This document shows positions 49,297 through 57,657 of a stretch of DNA of 64,000 bases, piece by piece. Positions within the stretch are counted from its first letter, which is position 1, and each line of letters begins with the position of its first letter. This DNA is from Streptomyces sp. T12 (GTDB lineage: Bacteria; Actinomycetota; Actinomycetes; Streptomycetales; Streptomycetaceae): NCBI RefSeq assembly GCF_028736035.1, contig NZ_CP117866.1:11015001-11079000 (forward strand). The letters run 5' to 3'. The notes under the pieces were generated by a model that saw only the letters and a program-made list of their open reading frames with translations, ran no database searches and had not been told where the DNA came from. The position numbers were made by a program, and so were the translations under genes.

Positions 49297-50604
49297 GTGG
49301 ACACCAGCGAGAGCAGTACCGAACCACAGGAGAAGAACCCCTCTTCGGTGCCGCCCCAGCGGCGCGGCTGGCGCCGCTGGGCCATGGACACCCGGCCGCT
49401 GCGCCGCCCCGCCTACCGCCGCCTGTGGTCCTCGACCATCGTCACGGCCGTCGGCAGCCAGCTCACCGCGGTCGCCGTGCCCAAGCAGATCTACGACATC
49501 ACCGGCTCCTCTGCCTGGGTCGGCGCCGCGAGCCTCGCCGGACTGCTGCCGCTCGTGGTGTTCGCCCTGTGGGGCGGGGCGATCGCCGACAGCATGGACC
49601 GGCGCAAACTGCTGCTGATCACCAACAGCGGCATCGCCGTCACCTCGGTGCTGTTCTGGCTCCAGGCCGTCACGGGCCTTGCGTCGGTGACCGCGCTGAT
49701 GGTGCTGCTCGCCGTGCAGCAGGCGTTCTGGGGGCTCAACGCCCCGGCCCGCAACGCCTCCATCGCCCGTCTGGTGCCCGCCGGCGAACTGCCCGCTGCG
49801 AACGCCCTCGGCTCGACCGTCATGCAGACCGGCCAGGTGGTCGGACCGCTGCTGGCCGGCGTGCTCATACCCGTCATCGGCCTGGCCGAGCTGTACCTCA
49901 TCGACGCGCTGGCCCTGTGCGTCACGGTCTGGGCGGTCGTCCGGCTGCCCGCCCTGCCGCCCCTGGCGGGCGCGACGACCACCACGAAGCGGCGCGCGGG
50001 TGTGCGCGAGATCGCGGAGGGCTTCCGCTACATAGCCCTGCACAAGGTGCTGTTGCTGTCCTTCCTCGCCGACGTCGTCGCGATGGTCTTCGGCATGCCC
50101 CGCGCCCTCTTCCCGCAACTCGCGAGCCAGACCTACGCGTCGTACGGCGAAGGGCTCGCGCTCGGCCTGCTGTTCGCGGCGATCCCGGTCGGCGCGGTGG
50201 CCGGCGGGCTGTTCTCCGGCACGTTCTCCCGGGCTCGCCGGCACGGCTGGATGGTGATCGGCGCGGTCGTCGCCTGGGGCGCTGCGATCACCGGCTTCGG
50301 GCTGAGCGGCAGCCTGTGGCTCGCGGTGATGTTCCTGGCCCTCGCCGGAGTCGCCGACATGGTCTCGATGGTCTTCCGCGGGGCGATCCTGCTGTCCGCC
50401 GCCAGTGACGAGATGCGCGGGCGGATGCAGGGCGTCTTCACGGTCGTCGTCGCGGGCGGCCCGCGCCTCGCCGACGTCCTGCACGGCACGGCGGGCTCGG
50501 CCTTCGGCGCACGCACGGCGACCGTCGGCGGCGGGCTGCTGGTGGTCGCCGTCATGCTGGGCCTGGCCGCCGCGCTGCCCGCCCTGCGCCGCTACCGCGT
50601 CTGA
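49297..50604 (+). CDS. MFS exporter (EntS-like)
   Basis: A 435-residue major-facilitator protein with about 12 membrane helices, beginning after a 40-residue hydrophilic N-terminus. The first helix stretch SSTIVTAVGSQLTAVAVPKQ and the loop GGAIADSMDRRKLLL (MFS motif A) are clear. Similarity in layout to EntS-type (MFS_3) carriers suggests siderophore or small-molecule efflux; no siderophore genes are adjacent, so the substrate is open. The GTG at 49297 follows AGGAAG. It is convergent with the cNMP-domain gene. Confidence 0.9.
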   Translation: MDTSESSTEPQEKNPSSVPPQRRGWRRWAMDTRPLRRPAYRRLWSSTIVTAVGSQLTAVAVPKQIYDITGSSAWVGAASLAGLLPLVVFALWGGAIADSMDRRKLLLITNSGIAVTSVLFWLQAVTGLASVTALMVLLAVQQAFWGLNAPARNASIARLVPAGELPAANALGSTVMQTGQVVGPLLAGVLIPVIGLAELYLIDALALCVTVWAVVRLPALPPLAGATTTTKRRAGVREIAEGFRYIALHKVLLLSFLADVVAMVFGMPRALFPQLASQTYASYGEGLALGLLFAAIPVGAVAGGLFSGTFSRARRHGWMVIGAVVAWGAAITGFGLSGSLWLAVMFLALAGVADMVSMVFRGAILLSAASDEMRGRMQGVFTVVVAGGPRLADVLHGTAGSAFGARTATVGGGLLVVAVMLGLAAALPALRRYRV

Positions 50605-50607
50605 CGC

Positions 50608-51063
50608 TCAGAGCACACTGCGCCGGTGCTGCCCGTACTGCTCCATCAGCTTGCCCCGGGTCATCTCCAGCCGGTGCGCGAGGATTTCGGCGACATGCCG
50701 CACCAACGACATCCCGAGCCCCGGATCCTCCTCGCAGAGCCGCAGCACCGCCGCCGCCTCGAACTCGTAGGCACGCACGGGGCTGAAGGCCTCCGCGCCG
50801 AAGTCCCACTGGTACGGCGGGAACAGCCAGGACCAGCCGAGCAGATCGCCGGCGCCCAGGCTGGCGACGGTCACCCGCTGGATCGACGTCACCCGCTGGT
50901 CGAGGGAGACGGCGCCGGAGCGGATGACCCAGAAGCGGTCGGCCGTGCCGCCCGCCTCGAAGATCCGGGCGTCCTCCGGGAAGGAGACCTCCCGGGCCAG
51001 CGACATCAGGCGCTCACGCTGAGGTGGCGGAAGGGCCGCCAGCAATTTGATCGCTTTGGTCAT
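50608..51063 (-). CDS. Single-domain cyclic-nucleotide-binding protein
   Basis: A 151-residue protein made only of a cNMP-binding beta barrel (residues 8-125: LAALPPPQRERLMSLA, IFEAGGTADRFWVIRSGAV, GAGDLLGWSWLFPP) plus a C-terminal helix. There is no DNA-binding HTH, so it is not a Crp/Fnr activator. The arginine of the phosphate-binding cassette is not evident, so ligand binding is uncertain. The ATG at 51063 fits the fold start. Its upstream region (51064-51366) is long and contains two hairpins, hinting at leader-level control. Function unknown. Confidence 0.82.
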   Translation of the reverse strand: MTKAIKLLAALPPPQRERLMSLAREVSFPEDARIFEAGGTADRFWVIRSGAVSLDQRVTSIQRVTVASLGAGDLLGWSWLFPPYQWDFGAEAFSPVRAYEFEAAAVLRLCEEDPGLGMSLVRHVAEILAHRLEMTRGKLMEQYGQHRRSVL

Positions 51064-51204
51064 GACACGGGGCTCCTCACCGGCGACTGAGGTTCCGGGG
51101 CTTTCCCTGGATCCATTTCAGCTGCTGCCGCCGCGCTGAGCACCTCGGCGGAGGGCGGTTTCGACCGGGAGTCTGCGCGCGAAGGCCGCCGAGGGCATGA
51201 AGAA

Positions 51205-51236
51205 GCCCTGGCTGGACGGGGGAGACCAGCCAGGGC
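51205..51236 (-). other. Strong stem-loop, possible leader RNA element or small RNA
   Basis: GCCCTGGCTGG and CCAGCCAGGGC form perfect 11-bp arms with a 10-nt loop that on the minus strand is C-rich (TCTCCCCCGT). It is 142 bp upstream of the cNMP-domain start and well removed from any stop codon, so simple termination is not the obvious role. The C-rich loop recalls the 6C-type actinobacterial RNA motif, but only one such loop is clear. Confidence 0.5.
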
Positions 51237-51327
51237 CGTAGGTGGTGGTGCGCGGAGGACGGATACGGTCGACCCCGTGACCACGTATGTATGAACCGTA
51301 AACCATCTAGGGGGATTCTGCGTAACC

Positions 51328-51352
51328 GAAACCGGGTTGCGTGACCGGTTTC
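51328..51352 (-). terminator. Palindrome after the small hypothetical gene
   Basis: GAAACCGG and CCGGTTTC are perfect 8-bp arms around 9 nt, 14 bp beyond the stop at 51367. It may terminate that gene or act as an operator for the next one downstream. Confidence 0.5.
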
Positions 51353-51366
51353 ACTTCGATCCATGT

Positions 51367-51588
51367 TCAGGGCCGCTCGGCGTGCTTGCCCGGAGTCAGG
51401 ATCTCCTCCAGCACGGTGACCACGGCCTCGTAGGCCAGGGTCCGTACGGCGGCGTCGCGGGCCCCGTCGGGGTCGGCCGACCGCAGCTGCTCGCTCCTGG
51501 CCCGCCACGTCCGCTCTTCCTGCCGGGCACAGGCCCTGGCGCGCTGCATGCGCCGCATCAGTTCGTCTGAGTCCACGACATCGGTCAT
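51367..51588 (-). CDS. Small hypothetical helical protein
   Basis: A 73-residue protein, highly charged and predicted fully helical (ELMRRMQRARACARQEERTW). No recognised family or signal. The ATG at 51588 has only a weak GGAT upstream. It follows the FUSC gene by 36 bp on the same strand, so the two may share a transcript. Codon bias supports a real gene, but the annotation rests on that alone. Confidence 0.6.
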   Translation of the reverse strand: MTDVVDSDELMRRMQRARACARQEERTWRARSEQLRSADPDGARDAAVRTLAYEAVVTVLEEILTPGKHAERP

Positions 51589-51624
51589 GTCATCCGCGTA
51601 CCCCGGTATCGGCCCGATGAGCAG

Positions 51625-53868
51625 TCATCCGTCCGATGCTTTCACCGGCACCCCCAGCGGACGGGCCAGACCGGCCACACCTTCGTCGAGACGCTGCAGA
51701 TGCCGCAGGACACGGTCGGTGACCCGGCCGTAGCGCGGTGCGCCGGGGGCGGCCGGTCCGAGGAGCGAGGCGATGCTCGGGCCGGTCTCGATCCGGGCCG
51801 TGGAGTGTTCGTCGGTGACATGGGAGCCGATCGCCTCGATGTTGTGCGCGATGCGCCCCGCGGCCCGGCGCAGCCGGGGGTCCGCCGCGATCGAGGGATG
51901 GGTGGGCAGCAGCTCGGCGGTCGCGGCCAGGGCACGTGCGTGGTACGCGCATGTCTCCAGCAGCGCGACGACGTAGCGCGCGGTCTCCCGGCGGGCCCGC
52001 AGGGGCGTGACCGGATGCGTGAGGGGCTGGGTGGCGGCACGCAGATCGGCCAGCGCCTGGTCGAGGTCGCGCGCCTGGTCGAGCAGGTCGACGGGGGGCC
52101 CGCCGCTGAGCTGCTCGACGGCGCTGCGGGTGACCTCGCCGAGCCGTTCCAGGACCGTGGCGAGGAGTTCGTTCGTCCGGCGGTCCGTCTGTACCGGCAG
52201 GACCAGTGCGGCCGCGATCACCCCGCAGGCCGCGCCGAGCGCCGTCTCCTCGATGCGCAGCACGAGCACCGAGAGGCTGTAGGTGTGCAGCAGGGTGTAG
52301 AGCAGCCCGAGTGCCGCGGTGACGAAGAACGACACCAGCGTGTAGGACAGCGGTGCCGAGTAGAACATCGCGAAGACGAACAGCAGCACCAGCGCGAACG
52401 CCGTCCAGGTGTGGCGTCCGACGGCACCCGCCAGCACGATCCCGGCCAGAACGCCGAGCACGGTGCCCAGCAGGCGGCGGTAGCCCTTGACCAGGATCTC
52501 GCCCGTGGACGCGGTGTTGAGGAACACGATCCAGCAGGTCAGCACCGCCCAGTACCAGCGGTCCCGGGACAGCAGCTCGCCGCCCACCATGGCCAGCGTC
52601 GACCCGACGGCCACCTGCACGGCGGCACGTGTGGTGGGCCGCCGCAGCCCGGTGGGCTTCTCCTCGGCGTCCTCCGCGTCGGCGTTGAGCACGGCGTCCT
52701 CCGCGTCCAGTTCCTCGCGCGAACGGGCCGTGGCCGGGGTGTCGTCCGACTCGTCCTGGGGTCCGCCGAGGGCGATCCGCAGCCCGAGGACAGCGCGGGC
52801 GGCCTCGCCGACGGCCCGGAAGACGTCCTGCACGGCGGGGGAGGCGTCGGGCAGGTTCTCCTCGTCGCGGTAGCCGAGGAGCCGGTTGCGGACGCGGGAC
52901 AGCGCGGTTCCGGTGGCCTGGCCGACCGGACGCAGGACGAGCAGGCGCAGCGCCTGGAGGTCACGTCGCAGCGCGACGGTCCCCTCGTCCCGTACGGGTA
53001 GTCGGCCGCCCGAGGGGAAGGGCGCTCCCGGCAGATGCAGGGCCAGCGTGTCCGCCCGCTCGGCGCCGCGTGCGGCGAGCAGCGACAGCCCCAGCCGCTC
53101 GGCGGCGATCTCGGCGTCCGCGACGCGCCGTTGGACGAGCCGGGCCACGGCCTCGTCCGCGGTCCCGTCCGCCAGCCGGCCCTGGATCAGCAGCGCCGTC
53201 TCATGCAGACGCGCCGTGCCCTCGCGCACGCGCTCCAGCGCCCGGTCCGCCTCGTCGGGACCGGCGTCCAGCAGGTCGAGCTGCGCGGACAGCAGCTGGG
53301 CCAGCCGGGCGCGGAAGGCCCCGCGCAGCCGATCGAGCACCCCCGTCGGCGTCTCGGGGACGACGGCGAAACGCACCAGCGCGCTGCACACGAAGGCCAC
53401 GGCGACCGCACCGTACAGCTCGGGCAGACCGGAGACGGTGGCGCCGACGAACAGGGACACGAAGTAGATCTGGAAGCCGATCAGGCCGAGCGCGGTGCCG
53501 CGGTCGCCGAACCTGCGGCCGTAGACGGCACAGAAGATGAGCGCGACGAAGACGAGGTCACCGGCCACGACACGGCTGTGCAGAGCCGCGGCCAGCGTCA
53601 TGGACGCCAGTGCCACCGGCAGGCCCAGGGCGAGCGTGACGGCCTGCTGTCCGCGCTGCTTCTCCCGGATAGCGAAGGTGGCGACCATCGCCGCCAGGGC
53701 CCCCGCCACCAGGTGGGTCACATCGGTGCCGAGCAGGGCGAGCACGGCGACCGCGAGGGCGATCGCGCCCGCCGTGCGCAGCCCTGCGGTCAGCCGCAGC
53801 AGTCCGGGGTCCGACGCCGCGACACGGTCACGCAGTCGCGCCCGCACCGGCCGTCCCACTGCCCTCAC
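51625..53868 (-). CDS. FUSC-family membrane protein
   Basis: A 747-residue inner-membrane protein with two halves: an N-terminal set of about five to six helices (residues 25-170), a cytoplasmic helical domain (about 175-405), a second set of helices (about 410-555, FUSC-like TM cluster RAAVQVAVGSTLAMVGGELL), and a C-terminal helical cytoplasmic tail (560-747). Relatives include aromatic-acid exporters (AaeB-like) and other poorly known transporters. The GTG at 53868 gives a short basic N-terminus before the first helix. It lies 89 bp downstream of the NADH dehydrogenase stop on the same strand. Substrate unknown. Confidence 0.85.
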   Translation of the reverse strand: MRAVGRPVRARLRDRVAASDPGLLRLTAGLRTAGAIALAVAVLALLGTDVTHLVAGALAAMVATFAIREKQRGQQAVTLALGLPVALASMTLAAALHSRVVAGDLVFVALIFCAVYGRRFGDRGTALGLIGFQIYFVSLFVGATVSGLPELYGAVAVAFVCSALVRFAVVPETPTGVLDRLRGAFRARLAQLLSAQLDLLDAGPDEADRALERVREGTARLHETALLIQGRLADGTADEAVARLVQRRVADAEIAAERLGLSLLAARGAERADTLALHLPGAPFPSGGRLPVRDEGTVALRRDLQALRLLVLRPVGQATGTALSRVRNRLLGYRDEENLPDASPAVQDVFRAVGEAARAVLGLRIALGGPQDESDDTPATARSREELDAEDAVLNADAEDAEEKPTGLRRPTTRAAVQVAVGSTLAMVGGELLSRDRWYWAVLTCWIVFLNTASTGEILVKGYRRLLGTVLGVLAGIVLAGAVGRHTWTAFALVLLFVFAMFYSAPLSYTLVSFFVTAALGLLYTLLHTYSLSVLVLRIEETALGAACGVIAAALVLPVQTDRRTNELLATVLERLGEVTRSAVEQLSGGPPVDLLDQARDLDQALADLRAATQPLTHPVTPLRARRETARYVVALLETCAYHARALAATAELLPTHPSIAADPRLRRAAGRIAHNIEAIGSHVTDEHSTARIETGPSIASLLGPAAPGAPRYGRVTDRVLRHLQRLDEGVAGLARPLGVPVKASDG

Positions 53869-53957
53869 GCCGCCGTACTCTCTCCTACTCTCTCCCCGTT
53901 CACACCACGAACCGCGGCCCGGCCGAGGCCGTCACCTCACCCGTCCGTCCCCTCGGG

Positions 53958-55334
53958 TCACCCATCCGTCCCCTCGGCGCCGTCCTCCCCGGTGACCTGC
54001 GCCCGCAGCTGCTCCGGCGTCAGATACGCGTGCGCGAACTCGAAGTCCTTCAGCTTGGCCGGACTGCGTGACTGGAACCCGGTGCGTACGAAATCGTCCC
54101 CGGCGACGGCGTTGAGCAGCCAGTTCGTCATGACGCGGGTCTTGGCGACGTTGGTGCGCAGCGCCGACCAGTGGTAGCCGCGGGCGACGGCGAGGGCGGG
54201 CAGGCCCTTCAGTTCGACGCCGAGGGGCTTGGAGACGGCGTCGCGGCCGCCGAGGTCGACGACCAGGCCGAGATCCTTGTGCTTGTACGGCCGCAGCGGC
54301 CGGTTGCGCAGGGCCGCGATGACGTTGTCGGCGACGACCTTGCCCTGGCGCATGGCGTGCTGGGCGGTGGGTGGGCAGACGGCGCCCTCCTCCTCCTTCG
54401 CCACGTCGGGCACCGCGGCGGCGTCGCCGAGGGCGAACACACCGTCGTGGCCCGGCAGGTTCATCTCGGCCGTGACCGCGAGCCGTCCCCGGATCGTCTC
54501 CGCGCCGAGCGTGCCGATGAGCGGGCTGGCGACGACGCCGGCGGTCCAGATCAGGGTCCGGGTGGGGACGACGCGGCCGTCGGTGAAGGTGACCTCGTCG
54601 GGACCCGCCTTCGCGATGGACACGCCCAGGGAGATCTCGATGCCCCGCTTGCGCAGGATCTCCTGGGCGTCACTGCCGAGCTTCTCGCCGAGCTCGGGCA
54701 TCAGCCTCGGCGCGATGTCGATCAGGTGCCACCTGATCAGCTTCGGGTCGAGCCGCGGATAGCGCTTGACCGCGTTGTGCGTCAGCTGCTGCAGGCACGC
54801 GGCGGTCTCGGTGCCCGCGTAACCGCCGCCGACCACCACGAACTGCAGCCGTGCGGCGCGCTCGGCCGGATCGTGGCTGGCGTCGGCGAGGTCCAGCTGG
54901 GAGATGACGTGGTCGCGGAGGTAGGCGGCCTCCGCGAGCGTCTTCATGCCATACCCGTGGTCGGTGAGCCCCGGGATGTCGAAGGTGCGGGTGATGCTCC
55001 CGGGTGCCAGCACGATGTAGTCGTACGGCTCGTTGACGACCTCGTCGGTGATGGTGCGGATGACGCAGGTCTTGGCCGCGAGATCCACGCCGATGGCGCC
55101 GCCCGGGATGATCCGGGTGCGGTACTTGCGGCTGCGACGCAGGGACACGGCGATCGACTGGGGCGTCAGGACGCCGGAGGCGACCTGAGGAAGAAGTGGC
55201 AGGTAGAGCTGGTAGGAGGACGGCGTCACCAAGGTGATCTCGGCTTCGTCCGGGGAGAGTTTGCGTTCCAGTCGGCGAACGCAGCCGACTCCGGCGAAGC
55301 CTGCCCCAACCACCAGGATCCTGGGTCGTGTCAC
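53958..55334 (-). CDS. Type-II NADH dehydrogenase-like FAD oxidoreductase
   Basis: A 458-residue two-dinucleotide-binding flavoprotein: FAD motif GAGFAG at residues 9-14, NAD(P)H motif VVGGGYAGTETA at about 166-177, and FALGDAAAV near 295. It lacks the catalytic residues of disulfide reductases. It fits single-subunit NDH-2 type respiratory enzymes that pass electrons from NADH to quinone at the membrane surface, or a related ferredoxin/quinone oxidoreductase. The GTG at 55334 (VTRPRILVVG) follows GAAGGGAA; the upstream in-frame extension is Arg/Gly-rich noise. Own promoter in 55335-55608. Confidence 0.9.
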   Translation of the reverse strand: MTRPRILVVGAGFAGVGCVRRLERKLSPDEAEITLVTPSSYQLYLPLLPQVASGVLTPQSIAVSLRRSRKYRTRIIPGGAIGVDLAAKTCVIRTITDEVVNEPYDYIVLAPGSITRTFDIPGLTDHGYGMKTLAEAAYLRDHVISQLDLADASHDPAERAARLQFVVVGGGYAGTETAACLQQLTHNAVKRYPRLDPKLIRWHLIDIAPRLMPELGEKLGSDAQEILRKRGIEISLGVSIAKAGPDEVTFTDGRVVPTRTLIWTAGVVASPLIGTLGAETIRGRLAVTAEMNLPGHDGVFALGDAAAVPDVAKEEEGAVCPPTAQHAMRQGKVVADNVIAALRNRPLRPYKHKDLGLVVDLGGRDAVSKPLGVELKGLPALAVARGYHWSALRTNVAKTRVMTNWLLNAVAGDDFVRTGFQSRSPAKLKDFEFAHAYLTPEQLRAQVTGEDGAEGTDG

Positions 55335-55608
55335 GGTGATGTTCCCTTCTGCGGCTCCAGGCGGTCTGCCTCGACGTCGTTCGCCTGCCCCTGGACCGCT
55401 GCTTCGCACGCATCGATCCCACCGCGCCGCCGGTCGTTCCGCCAGCCGGGTGCGGCAGGCAGATGAACCCGTCGACAGCCACCCTGCCCCAACCGGCGCG
55501 GGAGCACACCGGTTCGGAAGCGAAAGACATGTTCGCGTGATCTTTTGACGGGTGATTGGTATGGACCTGTCGCCCTGGTTGCGAGTAGGCGCCCTCAGCG
55601 CTCAGCGC

Positions 55609-57516
55609 TCAGCCGAAGACGTTGTCCGCGTCGTCCCAGTGCGCCAGCTCGTCCACCACGTGTTCCCGGGGCGTACGCGAGCGGGCCTGGTACATCGCGT
55701 CGATCTGCAGTGCGTGGTGCCGCACGATCGCGTCCCGGCGCAGCTTCATCGACGGCGTCAGCAAGCCGCTGGCCACGTCGAAGGGCTCCGGCAGCACCCG
55801 GAACACGCGGATGGATTCCGAGCGGGACACCGCGCTGTTGGCGGCGGCCACGGCACGGGCGAGCTCCTCCCGCAGCGCGTTCTCCTCCCGGGCCTCCCGG
55901 ATCCGCGCGTCGCTGCGCACCGCGAGGGACTCGCGCCAGTACGCCAGGAAGTCCGGGTCCAGGGTGATCAGGGCGCCGACGCAGGGCCGGTTGTCGCCCA
56001 CGACCACCGCCTGATGGATCATCGGATGCTGCCTCAGGCGCTGCTCCAGGAGCGCCGGGGAGACGCTCTTGCCGCTGCTCGTGATGATGACGTCCTTCTT
56101 GCGCCCGGTGATCGTCAGGTAGCCGTCGGAGTCCAGCCGCCCCAGGTCTCCGGTGGCCAGCCAGCCGCCGCGCAGCGCCGCCCGCGTCGAGGCGTCGTCG
56201 TTGACGTAGCCCTGGAACACCGAGGGCCCCCGCACCAGGATCTCCCCGTCGTCGGCCACCCGGATGTCCACGCCCGGCAGGGCCTGTCCGACCGTCCCCG
56301 ACATCTCCCGGCCCACCGGCTGCGCTGTCACCCCGCCGGAGGTCTCGGTGAGGCCGTAGGCGTCGTTCACGTAGATGCCGATGCCCTCGTAGAACAAGGA
56401 GAGTTCACGGTTCAGGGGCGAACCGCCGGACGTCGCCCGGCACACCCTGCCGCCCAGCGCGGCCCGCAGCTTGCGGTACACCGTCCGCTCGTACAGGGCG
56501 TGTTGCAGCCGCAGATCGAAACCGGGCCCGGGGCCGCCGCCCAGCCGCTGCCGTTCCAGCGCCGCCGCGAAGTCCCGTGCCGTGTCGGCGGCCCGCTCGA
56601 ACAGCGCGCCGCGGCCCGTCTGTTGGGCCGCGCGCAGGAAGTTCTTGTAGATCTTCTCGAAGATCGACGGCACAGCGCAGAACCAGGTCGGTCGGAAGGT
56701 GCGCAGCGCCGACGACAGCGCGGCCTCGTTCAGGTCGGGCTCGTGCCCCATCAGCATTCCGCCGCGGATGCACATTGCCTGCACCAGGAGGCCGTACACA
56801 TGGGAGAAGGGCAGGAAGGCGAGTACCGAGCCCTGCTGCTCGCCGGGCGGGATCACTGTGTGGCCCCAGCCCGCGAGGAGTGTGTCGCAGGGGCTCGCCA
56901 GGCCGCGGTGGCTCAGCGCGCAGCCCAGGGGACGGCCCGTCGTGCCGGAGGTGTACATGACGGCTGCGGTGGAGTCCGGCAGCACGATGCGGCGCAGCGA
57001 CTCGACCGTGGTGAGCGGAATGAACTCGCCCCGCTCCACGAGCTGCTGCAGCCCTCCCGCGTCCAGCTGCCAGACATGGCGCAGCTGCGGCAGCGAGCCG
57101 CACACGGAGCCGACCGTCATGATCGCCTGCTCGTCCTCGACGACGACGGCCACGCACTCGGCGTCCCGCAGGATCCACTCGACCTGGTCGCGCGACGCCG
57201 TCGGATAGATCGGGACCACCTCGGCGCCCACCGTCCAGAGCGCGTAGCTGAGCACCGTCCACTCGTAACGCGTGCGCGCCATGACGGCCACGCGGTGGCC
57301 CGGCGAGATCCCGGACGCGATCAGCCCCTTGGCCAGATCGGTCACCTCGTCGCGCAGTTCCGCGGCGGTCACCTCCTCCCAGGTGGTGGAGGAGGGATCG
57401 GGGCGGCGCGCGAGTAACGGCAGTGTGGGATCGAGGGCCGCCGTCTCGAAGACGCTGTCGGCGAGCCCGCCGGTCAGGGGCGTGACGGTCGGGGGAGCGA
57501 GGCCGAGATCGCGCAT
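55609..57516 (-). CDS. Long-chain acyl-CoA synthetase-like AMP-forming ligase
   Basis: A 635-residue ANL-superfamily ligase of the FadD15 type. P-loop YTSGTTGRPLG (about residues 191-201) has leucine where TGxPKG lysine is usual. Other motifs are intact: AYGLTETSGG (A5 region), LATGDLGRLDSDGYLTITGR (A7-A8) and the A10 lysine region SSGKSVSP. It activates a carboxylic acid with ATP and joins it to CoA in the cytosol; acid length is not readable. The ATG at 57516 (MRDLGLAPPTVTPL) starts the N-terminal domain normally. It lies beside the glycogen cluster but is separated by 141 bp. Confidence 0.9.
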   Translation of the reverse strand: MRDLGLAPPTVTPLTGGLADSVFETAALDPTLPLLARRPDPSSTTWEEVTAAELRDEVTDLAKGLIASGISPGHRVAVMARTRYEWTVLSYALWTVGAEVVPIYPTASRDQVEWILRDAECVAVVVEDEQAIMTVGSVCGSLPQLRHVWQLDAGGLQQLVERGEFIPLTTVESLRRIVLPDSTAAVMYTSGTTGRPLGCALSHRGLASPCDTLLAGWGHTVIPPGEQQGSVLAFLPFSHVYGLLVQAMCIRGGMLMGHEPDLNEAALSSALRTFRPTWFCAVPSIFEKIYKNFLRAAQQTGRGALFERAADTARDFAAALERQRLGGGPGPGFDLRLQHALYERTVYRKLRAALGGRVCRATSGGSPLNRELSLFYEGIGIYVNDAYGLTETSGGVTAQPVGREMSGTVGQALPGVDIRVADDGEILVRGPSVFQGYVNDDASTRAALRGGWLATGDLGRLDSDGYLTITGRKKDVIITSSGKSVSPALLEQRLRQHPMIHQAVVVGDNRPCVGALITLDPDFLAYWRESLAVRSDARIREAREENALREELARAVAAANSAVSRSESIRVFRVLPEPFDVASGLLTPSMKLRRDAIVRHHALQIDAMYQARSRTPREHVVDELAHWDDADNVFG

Positions 57517-57657
57517 GCGCTGCTCCTGGTGCGTACCGGGTGTGACGTCACCGATGAGTTCTGTTATCGGCGCTGCCCGAATCTAGCCCAGCTGCGAGCG
57601 GACGGTGCCCGGAACTGACAATTGACCCCGTTTGGTGATCTCGGCTCAGCGGGTGGA

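Larger units (their letters stand above)
51064..51366. other. Long intergenic region with two stem-loops
   Basis: This 303-bp gap lies between the cNMP-domain gene and the small hypothetical gene, both on the minus strand. Codon bias in all frames is poor. It contains a strong hairpin at 51205-51236 and a palindrome at 51328-51352, and an A/T-rich patch around 51285-51310 that could hold a promoter. A 62-codon minus-strand ORF (51118-51306) is present but unsupported. Confidence 0.5.

Noticed and set aside
51205..51236. Assignment of the hairpin as a 6C RNA
   Set aside because: Only one C-rich loop with five C residues is clear, while the motif needs two stem-loops with at least six.
51118..51306. 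62-codon minus-strand ORF starting MVYGSYIRGHG in the long gap before the cNMP gene
   Set aside because: No ribosome-binding site, weak codon bias, and it runs through the hairpin at 51205-51236. It could be a leader peptide but I cannot support it.
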